From Victivallales bacterium (lineage in GTDB: Bacteria > Verrucomicrobiota > Lentisphaeria > Oligosphaerales > Oligosphaeraceae), in assembly GCA_017538465.1 (NCBI GenBank), contig JAFYIW010000294.1:1-5047 (forward strand): a stretch of 5,047 nt of DNA. The letters are read 5' to 3'. The position numbers and the translations under genes are program-made. Positions 1-5,020 of this stretch are shown piece after piece (within the stretch, counting starts at the first letter, position 1; every line of letters begins with the position of its first letter). Below the pieces are notes generated by a model that saw only the letters and a list, made by a program, of their open reading frames with translations, made no database searches and was not told where the DNA came from.

Positions 1-21
1 ACTGGAGCGCCAGTCCTTTTT
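1..21 (+). terminator. Probable intrinsic terminator of an upstream gene
   Basis: Positions 1-5 (ACTGG) pair perfectly with 10-14 (CCAGT) around the four-base loop AGCG, and two C residues then lead into five T residues at 17-21. A hairpin followed by a T-run is the layout of a Rho-independent terminator on the + strand. The left arm is at the window edge, so the stem may be longer; two G residues just outside would pair with the CC. It would end a gene lying to the left and separate it from lexA. Confidence 0.55.
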
Positions 22-34
22 CGTTCACGGAATG

Positions 35-48
35 CGCCGAAGACGGCG
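35..48. repeat. Small GC-rich hairpin
   Basis: CGCCG at 35-39 pairs with CGGCG at 44-48 around the loop AAGA. It is the second of a series of short perfect hairpins that fill the 347 bases before lexA. No T-run follows it, so it is not a terminator. Its role is unknown. Confidence 0.4.
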
Positions 49-87
49 GTGCGACGATGCGGGAAACACTTTTAACATAGCAACTCA

Positions 88-271
88 AGAGGGTGCCTTA
101 ACAGCCGCGAAGCGGCGAGCGCACGTAGTGCGCGACCATGCGTAACCGCCTGCAAGTGCCTGAAAGGCACGCAGCCGGCGGGGCAGGCGCCACCAGAATC
201 CTGCGCCCGAAAAGGGCGCTATAACCCTTTGGGTAAAGTCAAAACGAAAACTCTGCCGTTAGGTGCCCTCT
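88..271 (+). ncRNA. Candidate structured RNA or palindrome cluster upstream of lexA
   Basis: The stretch contains several local hairpins: 104-116 (GCCGC/GCGGC, loop GAA), 119-133 (GCGCAC/GTGCGC, loop GTA), 156-170 (GTGCC/GGCAC, loop TGAAA), 203-219 (GCGCCC/GGGCGC, loop GAAAA) and 224-234 (ACCC/GGGT). The 156-170 hairpin sits on a longer interrupted stem in which 146-153 pairs with 171-181. Positions 88-97 can pair with 262-271 in ten pairs, two of them G-U, which would close the set into a multibranched domain. A weak -10-like TAACAT at 73-78 would start transcription near 85, just before this helix, but no good -35 is seen. I do not recognise a known riboswitch, RNase P RNA, tmRNA, SRP RNA or ribozyme core. 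It may be a free small RNA, a lexA leader, or a multicopy REP-like DNA element; the strand is assumed from lexA. Confidence 0.33.
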
Positions 272-272
272 C

Positions 273-320
273 GGGGAACAAAGCAATTCAAATAAAAGCC
301 GCAAGAATTTTTTGTTTTCC
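273..320 (+). promoter_or_regulatory. Extended stem-loop in the lexA leader
   Basis: Positions 273-282 (GGGGAACAAA) pair with 311-320 (TTTGTTTTCC) in ten consecutive pairs, two of them G-U. Inside, 285-289 (AATTC) pairs with 305-309 (GAATT), leaving a 15-base loop. The structure starts two bases after the possible long-range helix of the upstream element and ends 17 bases before the lexA Shine-Dalgarno. It is not an obvious terminator because no T-run follows. It could be part of a 5' leader that modulates lexA, or a chance dyad in an AT-rich promoter region. Confidence 0.3.
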
Positions 321-337
321 ACCATACCAACTTCAAT

Positions 338-342
338 AGGAG
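338..342 (+). promoter_or_regulatory. Shine-Dalgarno of lexA
   Basis: AGGAG at 338-342 lies five bases before the ATG at 348. It fixes the lexA start there and not at an in-frame TTG at 312, which would add twelve residues that are not part of the LexA fold. Confidence 0.8.
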
Positions 343-347
343 ACTCA

Positions 348-971
348 ATGAAAGGCCTTACTGACAAACAGAAGATGATTTTGGATTTTATCAACCAATT
401 CGGGCAAACGGAGGGAATGGCGCCCACCATCAACGAAATCAGCTCGCATTTCGGGGTGACCGCCGCGACCGCCTTCGCGCATGTGCGTGCCCTGCAGCGC
501 AAGGGGCTGCTGAACCGCAGCTCCAAGGCACGCAGCATTTCCCTTCCAGGCATGCAGAACATGCACCACTTCTCCATGAACCTCTCGATTCCGCTGTTGG
601 GGCGCATCTCCGCTGGAGCTCCTGGCGAGACAGAGGAGCACATCGAGAAATACATCACCCTGGATCCCAGTCTGCTTTCTCGGAAGGTCACGGCCGGAGC
701 GAAGCTCTTCGCGGTCAAGGTGCAGGGCGAAAGCATGCGGGACGCGGGAATCCTGGATGGTGACATCCTCATCGCCCAGAAGACGGATTCGGTGAAGGTC
801 GGCGAGGTGGTCATCGCGCTGGTGGACGACGCCGTCACGGTGAAGTATATCTACTTGACCAAAGGCCAGTGGGAGCTGCGGCCCGCCAATCCCGACTTCC
901 AGTCGCGTTTTGTGCCGTTGGATGATTTGAAAGTGCAGGGCAGTGTCATCGGGCTGGTGCGCAAATTCTAA
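348..971 (+). CDS. lexA: LexA repressor, self-cleaving S24 family
   Basis: This is the repressor of the SOS response: it binds operators as a dimer and cuts itself when stimulated by RecA on single-stranded DNA. The 207-residue protein is close to the usual length of about 200. Residues 1-66 form the winged helix-turn-helix, with the helix-turn-helix near 26-50. The latent protease follows. The scissile Ala89-Gly90 lies in ISAGAP, the nucleophile Ser129 in QGESMRDAG, and the general base Lys166 in VTVKYIY. The Ser-Lys spacing of 37 is the same as in E. coli LexA (119 and 156), so autocleavage should be intact. The recognition helix around 38-49 differs at positions that contact the operator in E. 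coli, so it probably reads a different site. It is the first gene of a tight cluster with an exported protein gene and uvrB. I found no convincing palindromic LexA box upstream. Confidence 0.96.
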   Translation: MKGLTDKQKMILDFINQFGQTEGMAPTINEISSHFGVTAATAFAHVRALQRKGLLNRSSKARSISLPGMQNMHHFSMNLSIPLLGRISAGAPGETEEHIEKYITLDPSLLSRKVTAGAKLFAVKVQGESMRDAGILDGDILIAQKTDSVKVGEVVIALVDDAVTVKYIYLTKGQWELRPANPDFQSRFVPLDDLKVQGSVIGLVRKF

Positions 972-984
972 GCGGATTGCCGGA

Positions 985-1680
985 ATGTGGTCACATGGTT
1001 GGCGATGTTGGACGGTCTCACTGGCGTTGCTGGGCTGTGTGCTGACGATGCGCAAAGCCGTGGCGGCCTCGCCCGAACTGGTGGTCTGCTGGGGAAATTC
1101 GGGTGACATCCCCGCCGTGGCGTTGCTGGAGCCAGGCCGTGAGCCAAGAGTGCTGTTGCCGGGCGGCTCCTTGGATGGCGGCACGCTGGCCTGGTATCTG
1201 GGGCAACTGGGGAAACTTCAGTTGGCGGAAGTGCTGATGCCGACTTGGGCGCCCTTTCCGCGAGGCGCGGCAAGTCTGGCGAAGAAGTGCAGTATTCGCC
1301 AGCTCACCGTTGTCAATAATCCCCAAAGCCGGTTGAACTGGGCGGATTTGCGGAAGACACTCACGGAGGCCGGCACGGCATTGGTCAATCGCTTTCCGAC
1401 GGGGGAGCGTTATTGGCGAATCACAGTGGGAGATTGGTTCATCAATTTTCAGCAGCTGAAGCGCGCCGGGACCTTTCGCCTGAGTTTTTCCATCGGCATT
1501 GAGGGAGGGGGCTCGCCGGTCTATTATTTTGAACAGCGCGTCACGGGGGTGTTTGTGGTGGGGCGCGAGGGCCGTTTGAAGCCCATTCTAGAGGTTCCGA
1601 AAAGCAATCGTCGCGGAGTCGTCCGGATTCGGCTGGAAGAGCCATCCGATCGGGTCATTCCCGTGGACATCAAATCATAA
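985..1680 (+). CDS. Exported protein of unknown function, possible degenerate MBL-like fold
   Basis: The 231-residue product is not recognised with confidence. The ATG at 985 was chosen because it is 13 bases past the lexA stop and gives an N-terminal export signal. The hydrophobic stretch at residues 9-20 is followed by AVA-AS, a plausible signal peptidase I site near 27/28. LLGC at 15-18 could instead be a weak lipobox. The ribosome binding site is poor (CCGGA directly before the ATG), which suggests translational coupling to lexA. Residues 32-110 follow a pattern seen in ComEC-type metallo-beta-lactamase domains: a strand, GNSGD, a hydrophobic strand, PGG near 59-61, DGG at 64-66, then alternating helix and strand. 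The mature protein has no histidine, so the metal site would be absent; this kinship is inference. The C-terminal half (about 145-231) looks beta-rich. The stop is 14 bases before uvrB, which implies co-transcription with lexA and uvrB. Confidence 0.75.
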   Translation: MWSHGWRCWTVSLALLGCVLTMRKAVAASPELVVCWGNSGDIPAVALLEPGREPRVLLPGGSLDGGTLAWYLGQLGKLQLAEVLMPTWAPFPRGAASLAKKCSIRQLTVVNNPQSRLNWADLRKTLTEAGTALVNRFPTGERYWRITVGDWFINFQQLKRAGTFRLSFSIGIEGGGSPVYYFEQRVTGVFVVGREGRLKPILEVPKSNRRGVVRIRLEEPSDRVIPVDIKS

Positions 1681-1694
1681 GTAGAGAGCGAAAC

Positions 1695-3713
1695 ATGCCG
1701 GACCGTTTCATTCTCCATTCCGAATACCAGCCCGCCGGCGATCAGCCTGAGGCGATTGAGGCGCTGGCGCGTGCGTTGAAGGAAAAACGTCAGCATTACG
1801 CCACGCTGCAGGGGGTGACGGGGTCGGGGAAGACCTTCACGATGGCGAACCTGATTGAGCGTGTGCAGCGTCCCACGCTGGTGATTTCGCACAACAAGAC
1901 ACTTGCGGCCCAGCTCTACAGCGAACTGAAGAACTTCTTTCCCGAGAATGCGGTGGAGTATTTCGTCAGCTACTACGACTACTACCAGCCGGAGGCGTAC
2001 ATTCCAGCCACCGACACCTATATCGCCAAGGACTCCGCCATCAACGATGAACTGGAACGGCTTCGCCTGGCGGCGACCGGCGCATTGCTGGAACGTCCGG
2101 ATGTCATTGTCGTCGCCTCCGTCTCCTGCATCTACGGCATGGGCGATCCGCAGGAATTCGCCTCCATGGAGCAGCACATCGTCATCGACCAGGGCATCTC
2201 GCGGGACGAGTTGCTGCGCAAGCTGGTCGAGCTGCAATACACCCGCAATGACATCGCACCCGAGCGCGGGCAGTTCCGCGCCACGGGCGACACGGTCGAA
2301 ATCTACCTCTCGCACCGCGAGGACTACCTCCGCGTGGAGTTCTGGGGCGACCGCGTGGACCAGATGACGCGCCACAATGTGGTCACGAGCACGCTCATCG
2401 AGACGGTAACCCAGGCCAGCATCTTCCCCTGCAAGCTCTTTGTGACCTCCCAGGAGCGACTGCGCATCGCCAGCCACGCCATCCGCGAGGAACTCAAGGA
2501 GCAGGTCGCGAAATTCGAGCGGGAGAACAAACTGGTGGAGGCGCAACGCATCCATCAGCGGACCACCTACGACCTGGAGATGCTTCATGAGGTCGGATAT
2601 TGCCAGGGCATCGAGAACTACTCCCGGCATTTGAGCGGACGGGAGCCAGGGAGCCGTCCCTTCACCCTGATTGACTACTTTCCCAAAGATTTCCTGACCA
2701 TCATCGACGAGTCCCATGCGACGTTGCCGCAGCTCCATGCGATGCAGAACGCCGACCGCAACCGCAAGCTCGTGCTGGTCGAGAATGGCTTCCGATTGCC
2801 TTCCGCGTTGGACAACCGCCCGCTGACCTATGACGAGTTCAAGAGCCTGCAGAAGCAGGTCGTCTTTGTCTCCGCCACGCCTGGCCCGTACGAATTGGAT
2901 CACACGGTGCCAATCCAGCAGGTCATTCGCCCCACTGGGCTGCTTGACCCCGCCGTCGAAATTCGTCCCTTGGCCGGGCAGGTGGATGACGCCATCGAGG
3001 AAATCCGCGCGATGGCGGAGAAGCACGAGCGGGTGCTGGTGACCACATTGACCAAGCGGATGGCGGAGGACCTTTCGGAATATCTCCGCAAAGTCGGTCT
3101 CAGGACCCGCTATCTGCACTCCGAGCTGGATGCTTTGGAGCGGGTGGACATCATTCGGTCATTGCGCTCTGGCGAATTCGACGCGCTGGTGGGCATCAAC
3201 CTCCTGCGTGAAGGGCTGGACATCCCCGAAGTGGCGCTGGTGCTGGTGATGGATGCGGACAAGGAGGGCTTCCTGCGCTCCGAGACCAGCCTCATCCAGA
3301 CCGCCGGACGCGCCGCGCGAAACGCCGAGGGAAGGGTGATTCTCTATGCGGACAAGATCACCGACTCCATGCAGAAGATGATCGAGGTCACAAGAGTGCG
3401 CCGCGAACGTCAGATGGCCTACAATCAACAGCATGGCATCACGCCCAAGACCATCCGGCGTGCGGTGCAGGCCAGCCTGCACATTGCCGAGGAGGCCGAC
3501 CAGACTGTCGCCTCGGTGGTCAAGGAGTCTGCCGAAGGCGGATACGATTTTGTCGAGGCACGGCGACAGCTGGAGGAGGAGATGCAGGCCGCCGCCGAAG
3601 CGCTGGAGTTCGAGCGTGCGGCAATGCTGCGCGACCAGCTCTTCGCGTTGGAGAAGAACAGTGCCCAAAAGGGCCAAAAGCCCAAAAGGAAGAAGGTTAG
3701 AGGTGAGAGGTGA
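1695..3713 (+). CDS. uvrB: UvrABC excinuclease subunit B
   Basis: UvrB is the damage-verifying helicase-like subunit of cytoplasmic nucleotide excision repair. UvrA loads it on damaged DNA, and it recruits UvrC for incision. The 672 residues match the usual length (E. coli 673). Motifs appear in order: Walker A GVTGSGKT at 40-47, the damage-probing beta-hairpin YYDYYQPEAY at 93-102, Walker B DESH at 338-341, motif III FVSATPGPYE at 391-400, motif V LLREGLDIPE at 503-512, and motif VI QTAGRAARN at 535-543. The UVR domain that contacts UvrC spans about 626-653. The ATG at 1695 follows an AGAGAG Shine-Dalgarno at 1683-1688. The gene is 14 bases after the preceding stop and probably belongs to a lexA-led operon; uvrB is a classic SOS gene in other bacteria. 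The last 18 or so residues are a Lys/Arg-rich tail encoded by simple repeats, and the stop codon lies inside a seven-base repeat array. Confidence 0.98.
   Translation: MPDRFILHSEYQPAGDQPEAIEALARALKEKRQHYATLQGVTGSGKTFTMANLIERVQRPTLVISHNKTLAAQLYSELKNFFPENAVEYFVSYYDYYQPEAYIPATDTYIAKDSAINDELERLRLAATGALLERPDVIVVASVSCIYGMGDPQEFASMEQHIVIDQGISRDELLRKLVELQYTRNDIAPERGQFRATGDTVEIYLSHREDYLRVEFWGDRVDQMTRHNVVTSTLIETVTQASIFPCKLFVTSQERLRIASHAIREELKEQVAKFERENKLVEAQRIHQRTTYDLEMLHEVGYCQGIENYSRHLSGREPGSRPFTLIDYFPKDFLTIIDESHATLPQLHAMQNADRNRKLVLVENGFRLPSALDNRPLTYDEFKSLQKQVVFVSATPGPYELDHTVPIQQVIRPTGLLDPAVEIRPLAGQVDDAIEEIRAMAEKHERVLVTTLTKRMAEDLSEYLRKVGLRTRYLHSELDALERVDIIRSLRSGEFDALVGINLLREGLDIPEVALVLVMDADKEGFLRSETSLIQTAGRAARNAEGRVILYADKITDSMQKMIEVTRVRRERQMAYNQQHGITPKTIRRAVQASLHIAEEADQTVASVVKESAEGGYDFVEARRQLEEEMQAAAEALEFERAAMLRDQLFALEKNSAQKGQKPKRKKVRGER
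3662..3690 (+). repeat. Low-complexity CCAAAAG repeats inside the uvrB 3' end
   Basis: Three near-identical nine-base steps built on CCAAAAG follow one another. They encode the Gln/Lys/Pro-rich residues after the UVR domain. This directly precedes the seven-base array. It suggests that the UvrB tail arose by repeat growth and was not conserved as a domain. Confidence 0.55.
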
Positions 3714-3760
3714 GAGGTTAGAGGTTAAAGGTTAAAGGTTAGAGGTTAAAGGTTAAAGTT
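3692..3760 (+). repeat. Seven-base tandem repeat array, consensus ARAGGTT
   Basis: Nine consecutive seven-base units run from 3692 to 3754: GAAGGTT, AGAGGTG twice, AGAGGTT twice, AAAGGTT twice, AGAGGTT and AAAGGTT. A shortened AAAGTT follows. The uvrB stop codon (TGA at 3711-3713) straddles the third and fourth units, so the array supplies the last residues of UvrB. Such heptamer arrays recall the short tandemly repeated repetitive sequences described in cyanobacteria; any kinship is by form only. Confidence 0.9.
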
Positions 3761-3804
3761 CAGGTCTCAGGTCTCAGGACTCAGGTCTCCGGGACCTCCG
3801 GGAC
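3761..3804 (+). repeat. Second tandem repeat block, CAGGTCT heptamers then CTCCGGGAC nonamers
   Basis: CAGGTCT occurs at 3761-3767, 3768-3774 and 3782-3788, with the variant CAGGACT at 3775-3781. It continues directly from the preceding array and shares the AGGT core. Two copies of the nine-base unit CTCCGGGAC follow at 3787-3795 and 3796-3804. AGGTC at 3783-3787 can pair with GACCT at 3793-3797, giving a small hairpin at the centre of the composite repeat region. Confidence 0.85.
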
Positions 3805-3819
3805 TCAAGAACTTTGCCC

Positions 3820-3838
3820 TTTAAACTTTAAACTTTAG
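3820..3838 (-). repeat. Inverted heptamers TTTAAAC closing the repeat region
   Basis: TTTAAAC occurs at 3820-3826 and 3827-3833, followed by a partial TTTAG. Read on the - strand these are AAAGTTT-like units, related to the AAAGGTT array upstream but in opposite orientation. AACTTTAA at 3824-3831 is the exact complement of TTAAAGTT at 3753-3760, and GAACTTT at 3809-3815 pairs with AAAGTTC at 3755-3761. The block could therefore fold back and mark the end of the uvrB transcript, although no T-run is present. The rest of the gap to 3922 shows nothing else that I can support. Confidence 0.65.
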
Positions 3839-3922
3839 TAGAGGGTGGTAAATTAAGCCGATTGTCCAGATTCCCTGCTTTGTCCCAATCCCTGGTTCTT
3901 CTAAATGCTTTTTAGGATTCGT

Positions 3923-3927
3923 AGGAG
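3923..3927 (+). promoter_or_regulatory. Shine-Dalgarno of the SUMF1-like gene
   Basis: AGGAG at 3923-3927 sits six bases before the ATG at 3934. It is a strong site and supports that start, which also yields a clean signal peptide. Confidence 0.8.
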
Positions 3928-3933
3928 CTTTAC

Positions 3934-4809
3934 ATGAAAATCAGAACCATCCTCTCTTTGAGCCTTTTGATTGTCTTCTGCGGGGGCGTCTCCGCACGGC
4001 CTGGGAACGTTTTTAAACCCAAAGGCGCGAAGAAGCCTCCGGCACAAGAACGTCCTATTCCTAAACCCAAAGCTGCGAAGAAGCCTCCGGCGGCTTCCAA
4101 CGACCTGACCGTCACGCTTCCCGGCAAGGTGAAGCTGGAGATGAAGAAGATTCTGGCGGGAAGTTTCCTGATGGGTAGCCCGGAGTGGGAGGATGGACGG
4201 GTTCCTTGGGAGACACAGCACCGGGTGACGCTCACGCGGGACTACTGGCTGGGGACGTACGAGGTCACGCAGGCGCAGTGGAAGGCGGTGATGGGAAATA
4301 ACCCGTCGCATTTCCAGGGGGACGACCTCCCGGTGGAGAGTGTCTCTTGGTCGGATGCGAAGGAGTTCTGCGAGAGGTTGAACAAGAATTCCTCCATCAA
4401 GAGGCCCAAGGGCTATCGCTTCGACCTGCCGACGGAGGCGCAGTGGGAGTACGCCTGCCGCGCGGGGACAACCGGGGCCTACCACGGCAACCTCGACGAC
4501 GTCGCCTGGTATGACGAAAACAGCGGCGACCAAACCCATCCTGTTGGCCGGCAACAGCCCAACGCCTGGGGACTCTATGACATGCACGGCAACGTCTGGG
4601 AGTGGTGCCGAGACTGGTATGGGGAAGGCTCCTATGCGGGCGATGCCACCGACCCCACAGGGGTTCTTTCTGGCTCGGACCGGGTGCTCCGGGGCGGCGG
4701 TTGGCTCAACTACGCGCAGCGCTGCCGCTCTGCGTTTCGCTTCGACTTCTCGCCAGGCTACCGGTTCTACTACCTCGGCTTCCGCCTTGCCCTTGTCCCA
4801 GTTCAATAG
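3934..4809 (+). CDS. Secreted SUMF1/formylglycine-generating-enzyme-like protein
   Basis: The 291-residue protein begins with a signal peptide (residues 1-21, core ILSLSLLIVF, likely cut after VSA), so it should act outside the cytoplasm. Residues 22-56 are a Lys/Pro/Ala-rich linker with a duplicated KPKxAKKPPA motif. Residues 66-290 are one SUMF1 (FGE-sulfatase) domain with a C-type-lectin-like fold. Visible landmarks are GSFLMGSPE at 76-84, YEVTQAQW at 109-116, PVESVSW at 133-139, LPTEAQWEYACRAGTT at 165-180, DMHGNVWEWC at 216-225, and RVLRGGGW near 250-257 with the closing LGFRLA. True FGE oxidises a sulfatase cysteine using a cysteine pair just after RGGS. Here my alignment puts Asn259 at the first and Cys264 at the second, so FGE activity is unlikely. 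No sulfatase or kinase lies nearby. It may be a binding or accessory protein. It is 220 bases past uvrB, beyond a repeat block, and probably has its own promoter. Confidence 0.88.
   Translation: MKIRTILSLSLLIVFCGGVSARPGNVFKPKGAKKPPAQERPIPKPKAAKKPPAASNDLTVTLPGKVKLEMKKILAGSFLMGSPEWEDGRVPWETQHRVTLTRDYWLGTYEVTQAQWKAVMGNNPSHFQGDDLPVESVSWSDAKEFCERLNKNSSIKRPKGYRFDLPTEAQWEYACRAGTTGAYHGNLDDVAWYDENSGDQTHPVGRQQPNAWGLYDMHGNVWEWCRDWYGEGSYAGDATDPTGVLSGSDRVLRGGGWLNYAQRCRSAFRFDFSPGYRFYYLGFRLALVPVQ
4014..4091 (+). repeat. Intragenic 30-base direct repeat encoding the Lys/Pro linker
   Basis: Positions 4014-4043 and 4062-4091 match at 28 of 30 bases, with a period of 48 bases (16 codons). Each copy encodes KPKxAKKPPA. 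The two differences turn a Gly codon into an Ala codon. High nucleotide identity with in-frame spacing points to a recent duplication within the linker between signal peptide and SUMF1 domain. Confidence 0.85.
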
Positions 4810-4813
4810 AGAT

Positions 4814-4846
4814 GGCTTCCGCCGGCCGAGGGCCGGGGCGGAAGCC
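4814..4846. repeat. Long GC-rich hairpin just after the SUMF1-like gene
   Basis: GGCTTCCGCC at 4814-4823 is the exact complement of GGCGGAAGCC at 4837-4846. Inside it, GGCC at 4824-4827 pairs with GGCC at 4831-4834, leaving the loop GAG and a two-base GG bulge. The stem starts four bases after the stop codon. There is no T-run, so it is a REP-like palindrome or a transcript-stabilising 3' hairpin more than a classical terminator. Confidence 0.75.
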
Positions 4847-4938
4847 CCGCCGTCAGGGAACCAACCCTGTCTTCGGGGACGCGAAGCGGGGGTGCCGCCG
4901 GCGTCCCGCCGTCGGAGAGGACCAACCCCGTCTTCGGG
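4846..4938. repeat. Tandem pair of about 60-base intergenic repeat units
   Basis: CCCGCCGTC at 4846-4854 and 4905-4913 is followed in each case, after 5 or 7 bases, by ACCAACCCyGTCTTCGGG (4860-4877 and 4921-4938), where the two copies differ at one base. Each unit is preceded by a GC-rich palindromic arm. The order of matching blocks shows a duplicated unit of about 59-61 bases in which the palindromic parts have diverged more than the spacer. Confidence 0.7.
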
Positions 4939-4998
4939 TGGCCACCACAGGTGTTTTTGACATGTCGCCTCCTCCGACGGCGAGACGCCGTCGGCACC
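4891..4998. repeat. 27-base inverted repeat, each arm itself a palindrome
   Basis: Positions 4891-4917 and 4972-4998 are reverse complements at 25 of 27 bases, with 54 bases between them. The right arm contains a perfect nine-pair hairpin (CCGACGGCG at 4974-4982, loop AGA, CGCCGTCGG at 4986-4994). The left arm has the matching hairpin (4895-4903 with 4907-4915) with one mismatch. This head-to-head layout resembles the paired palindromes of REP/BIME elements. The spacer includes the perfect palindrome GGTGGCCACC at 4937-4946. No transposase is seen in the window. Confidence 0.75.
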
Positions 4999-5003
4999 CT
5001 CCC

Positions 5004-5020
5004 TGCGGGGCGGTTCCGCA
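5004..5020. repeat. Small hairpin at the right end
   Basis: TGCGG at 5004-5008 pairs with CCGCA at 5016-5020 around a seven-base loop. It closes the palindrome-rich stretch. From 5021 to 5047 the sequence turns AT-richer, and nothing further is supported. Confidence 0.35.

Noticed and set aside
22..34. CGTTC-ACG-GAATG as a LexA box
   Set aside because: The half-sites are imperfect, the spacer is three bases where four are expected, and it lies more than 300 bases before lexA.
312..347. TTG-initiated extension of LexA by twelve residues
   Set aside because: The strong AGGAG at 338-342 and the canonical LexA N-terminus (MKGLTDKQ) favour the ATG at 348.
943..984. GTG start for the second gene overlapping the lexA end
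   Set aside because: It adds residues that do not improve the export signal. The ATG at 985 gives a compact signal peptide and a normal operon spacing, though start choice remains uncertain.
1524..3119. Long open frame of 531 codons on the - strand opposite uvrB
   Set aside because: It lies antisense to a clear uvrB and across the preceding gene. Its translation is Arg/Val/Leu/His-rich with no recognisable domain, and GC-rich coding DNA often leaves such frames open by chance.
3692..3838. CRISPR array
   Set aside because: The units are seven to nine bases, directly adjacent and without unique spacers, so this is a simple tandem repeat.
3880..3906. TTGTCC and CTAAAT as a promoter for the SUMF1-like gene
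   Set aside because: The spacing is 15 bases and the -10 match is poor. A promoter is likely in this gap but cannot be placed.
4943..4958. CACC-ACA-GGTG hairpin followed by five T residues as a terminator
   Set aside because: The stem has only four pairs, too weak for a confident call, although it could contribute to ending the SUMF1-like transcript.
4957..4962. Perfect -35-like TTGACA
   Set aside because: No -10-like hexamer occurs 16-18 bases downstream, where the sequence is a GC-rich palindrome.
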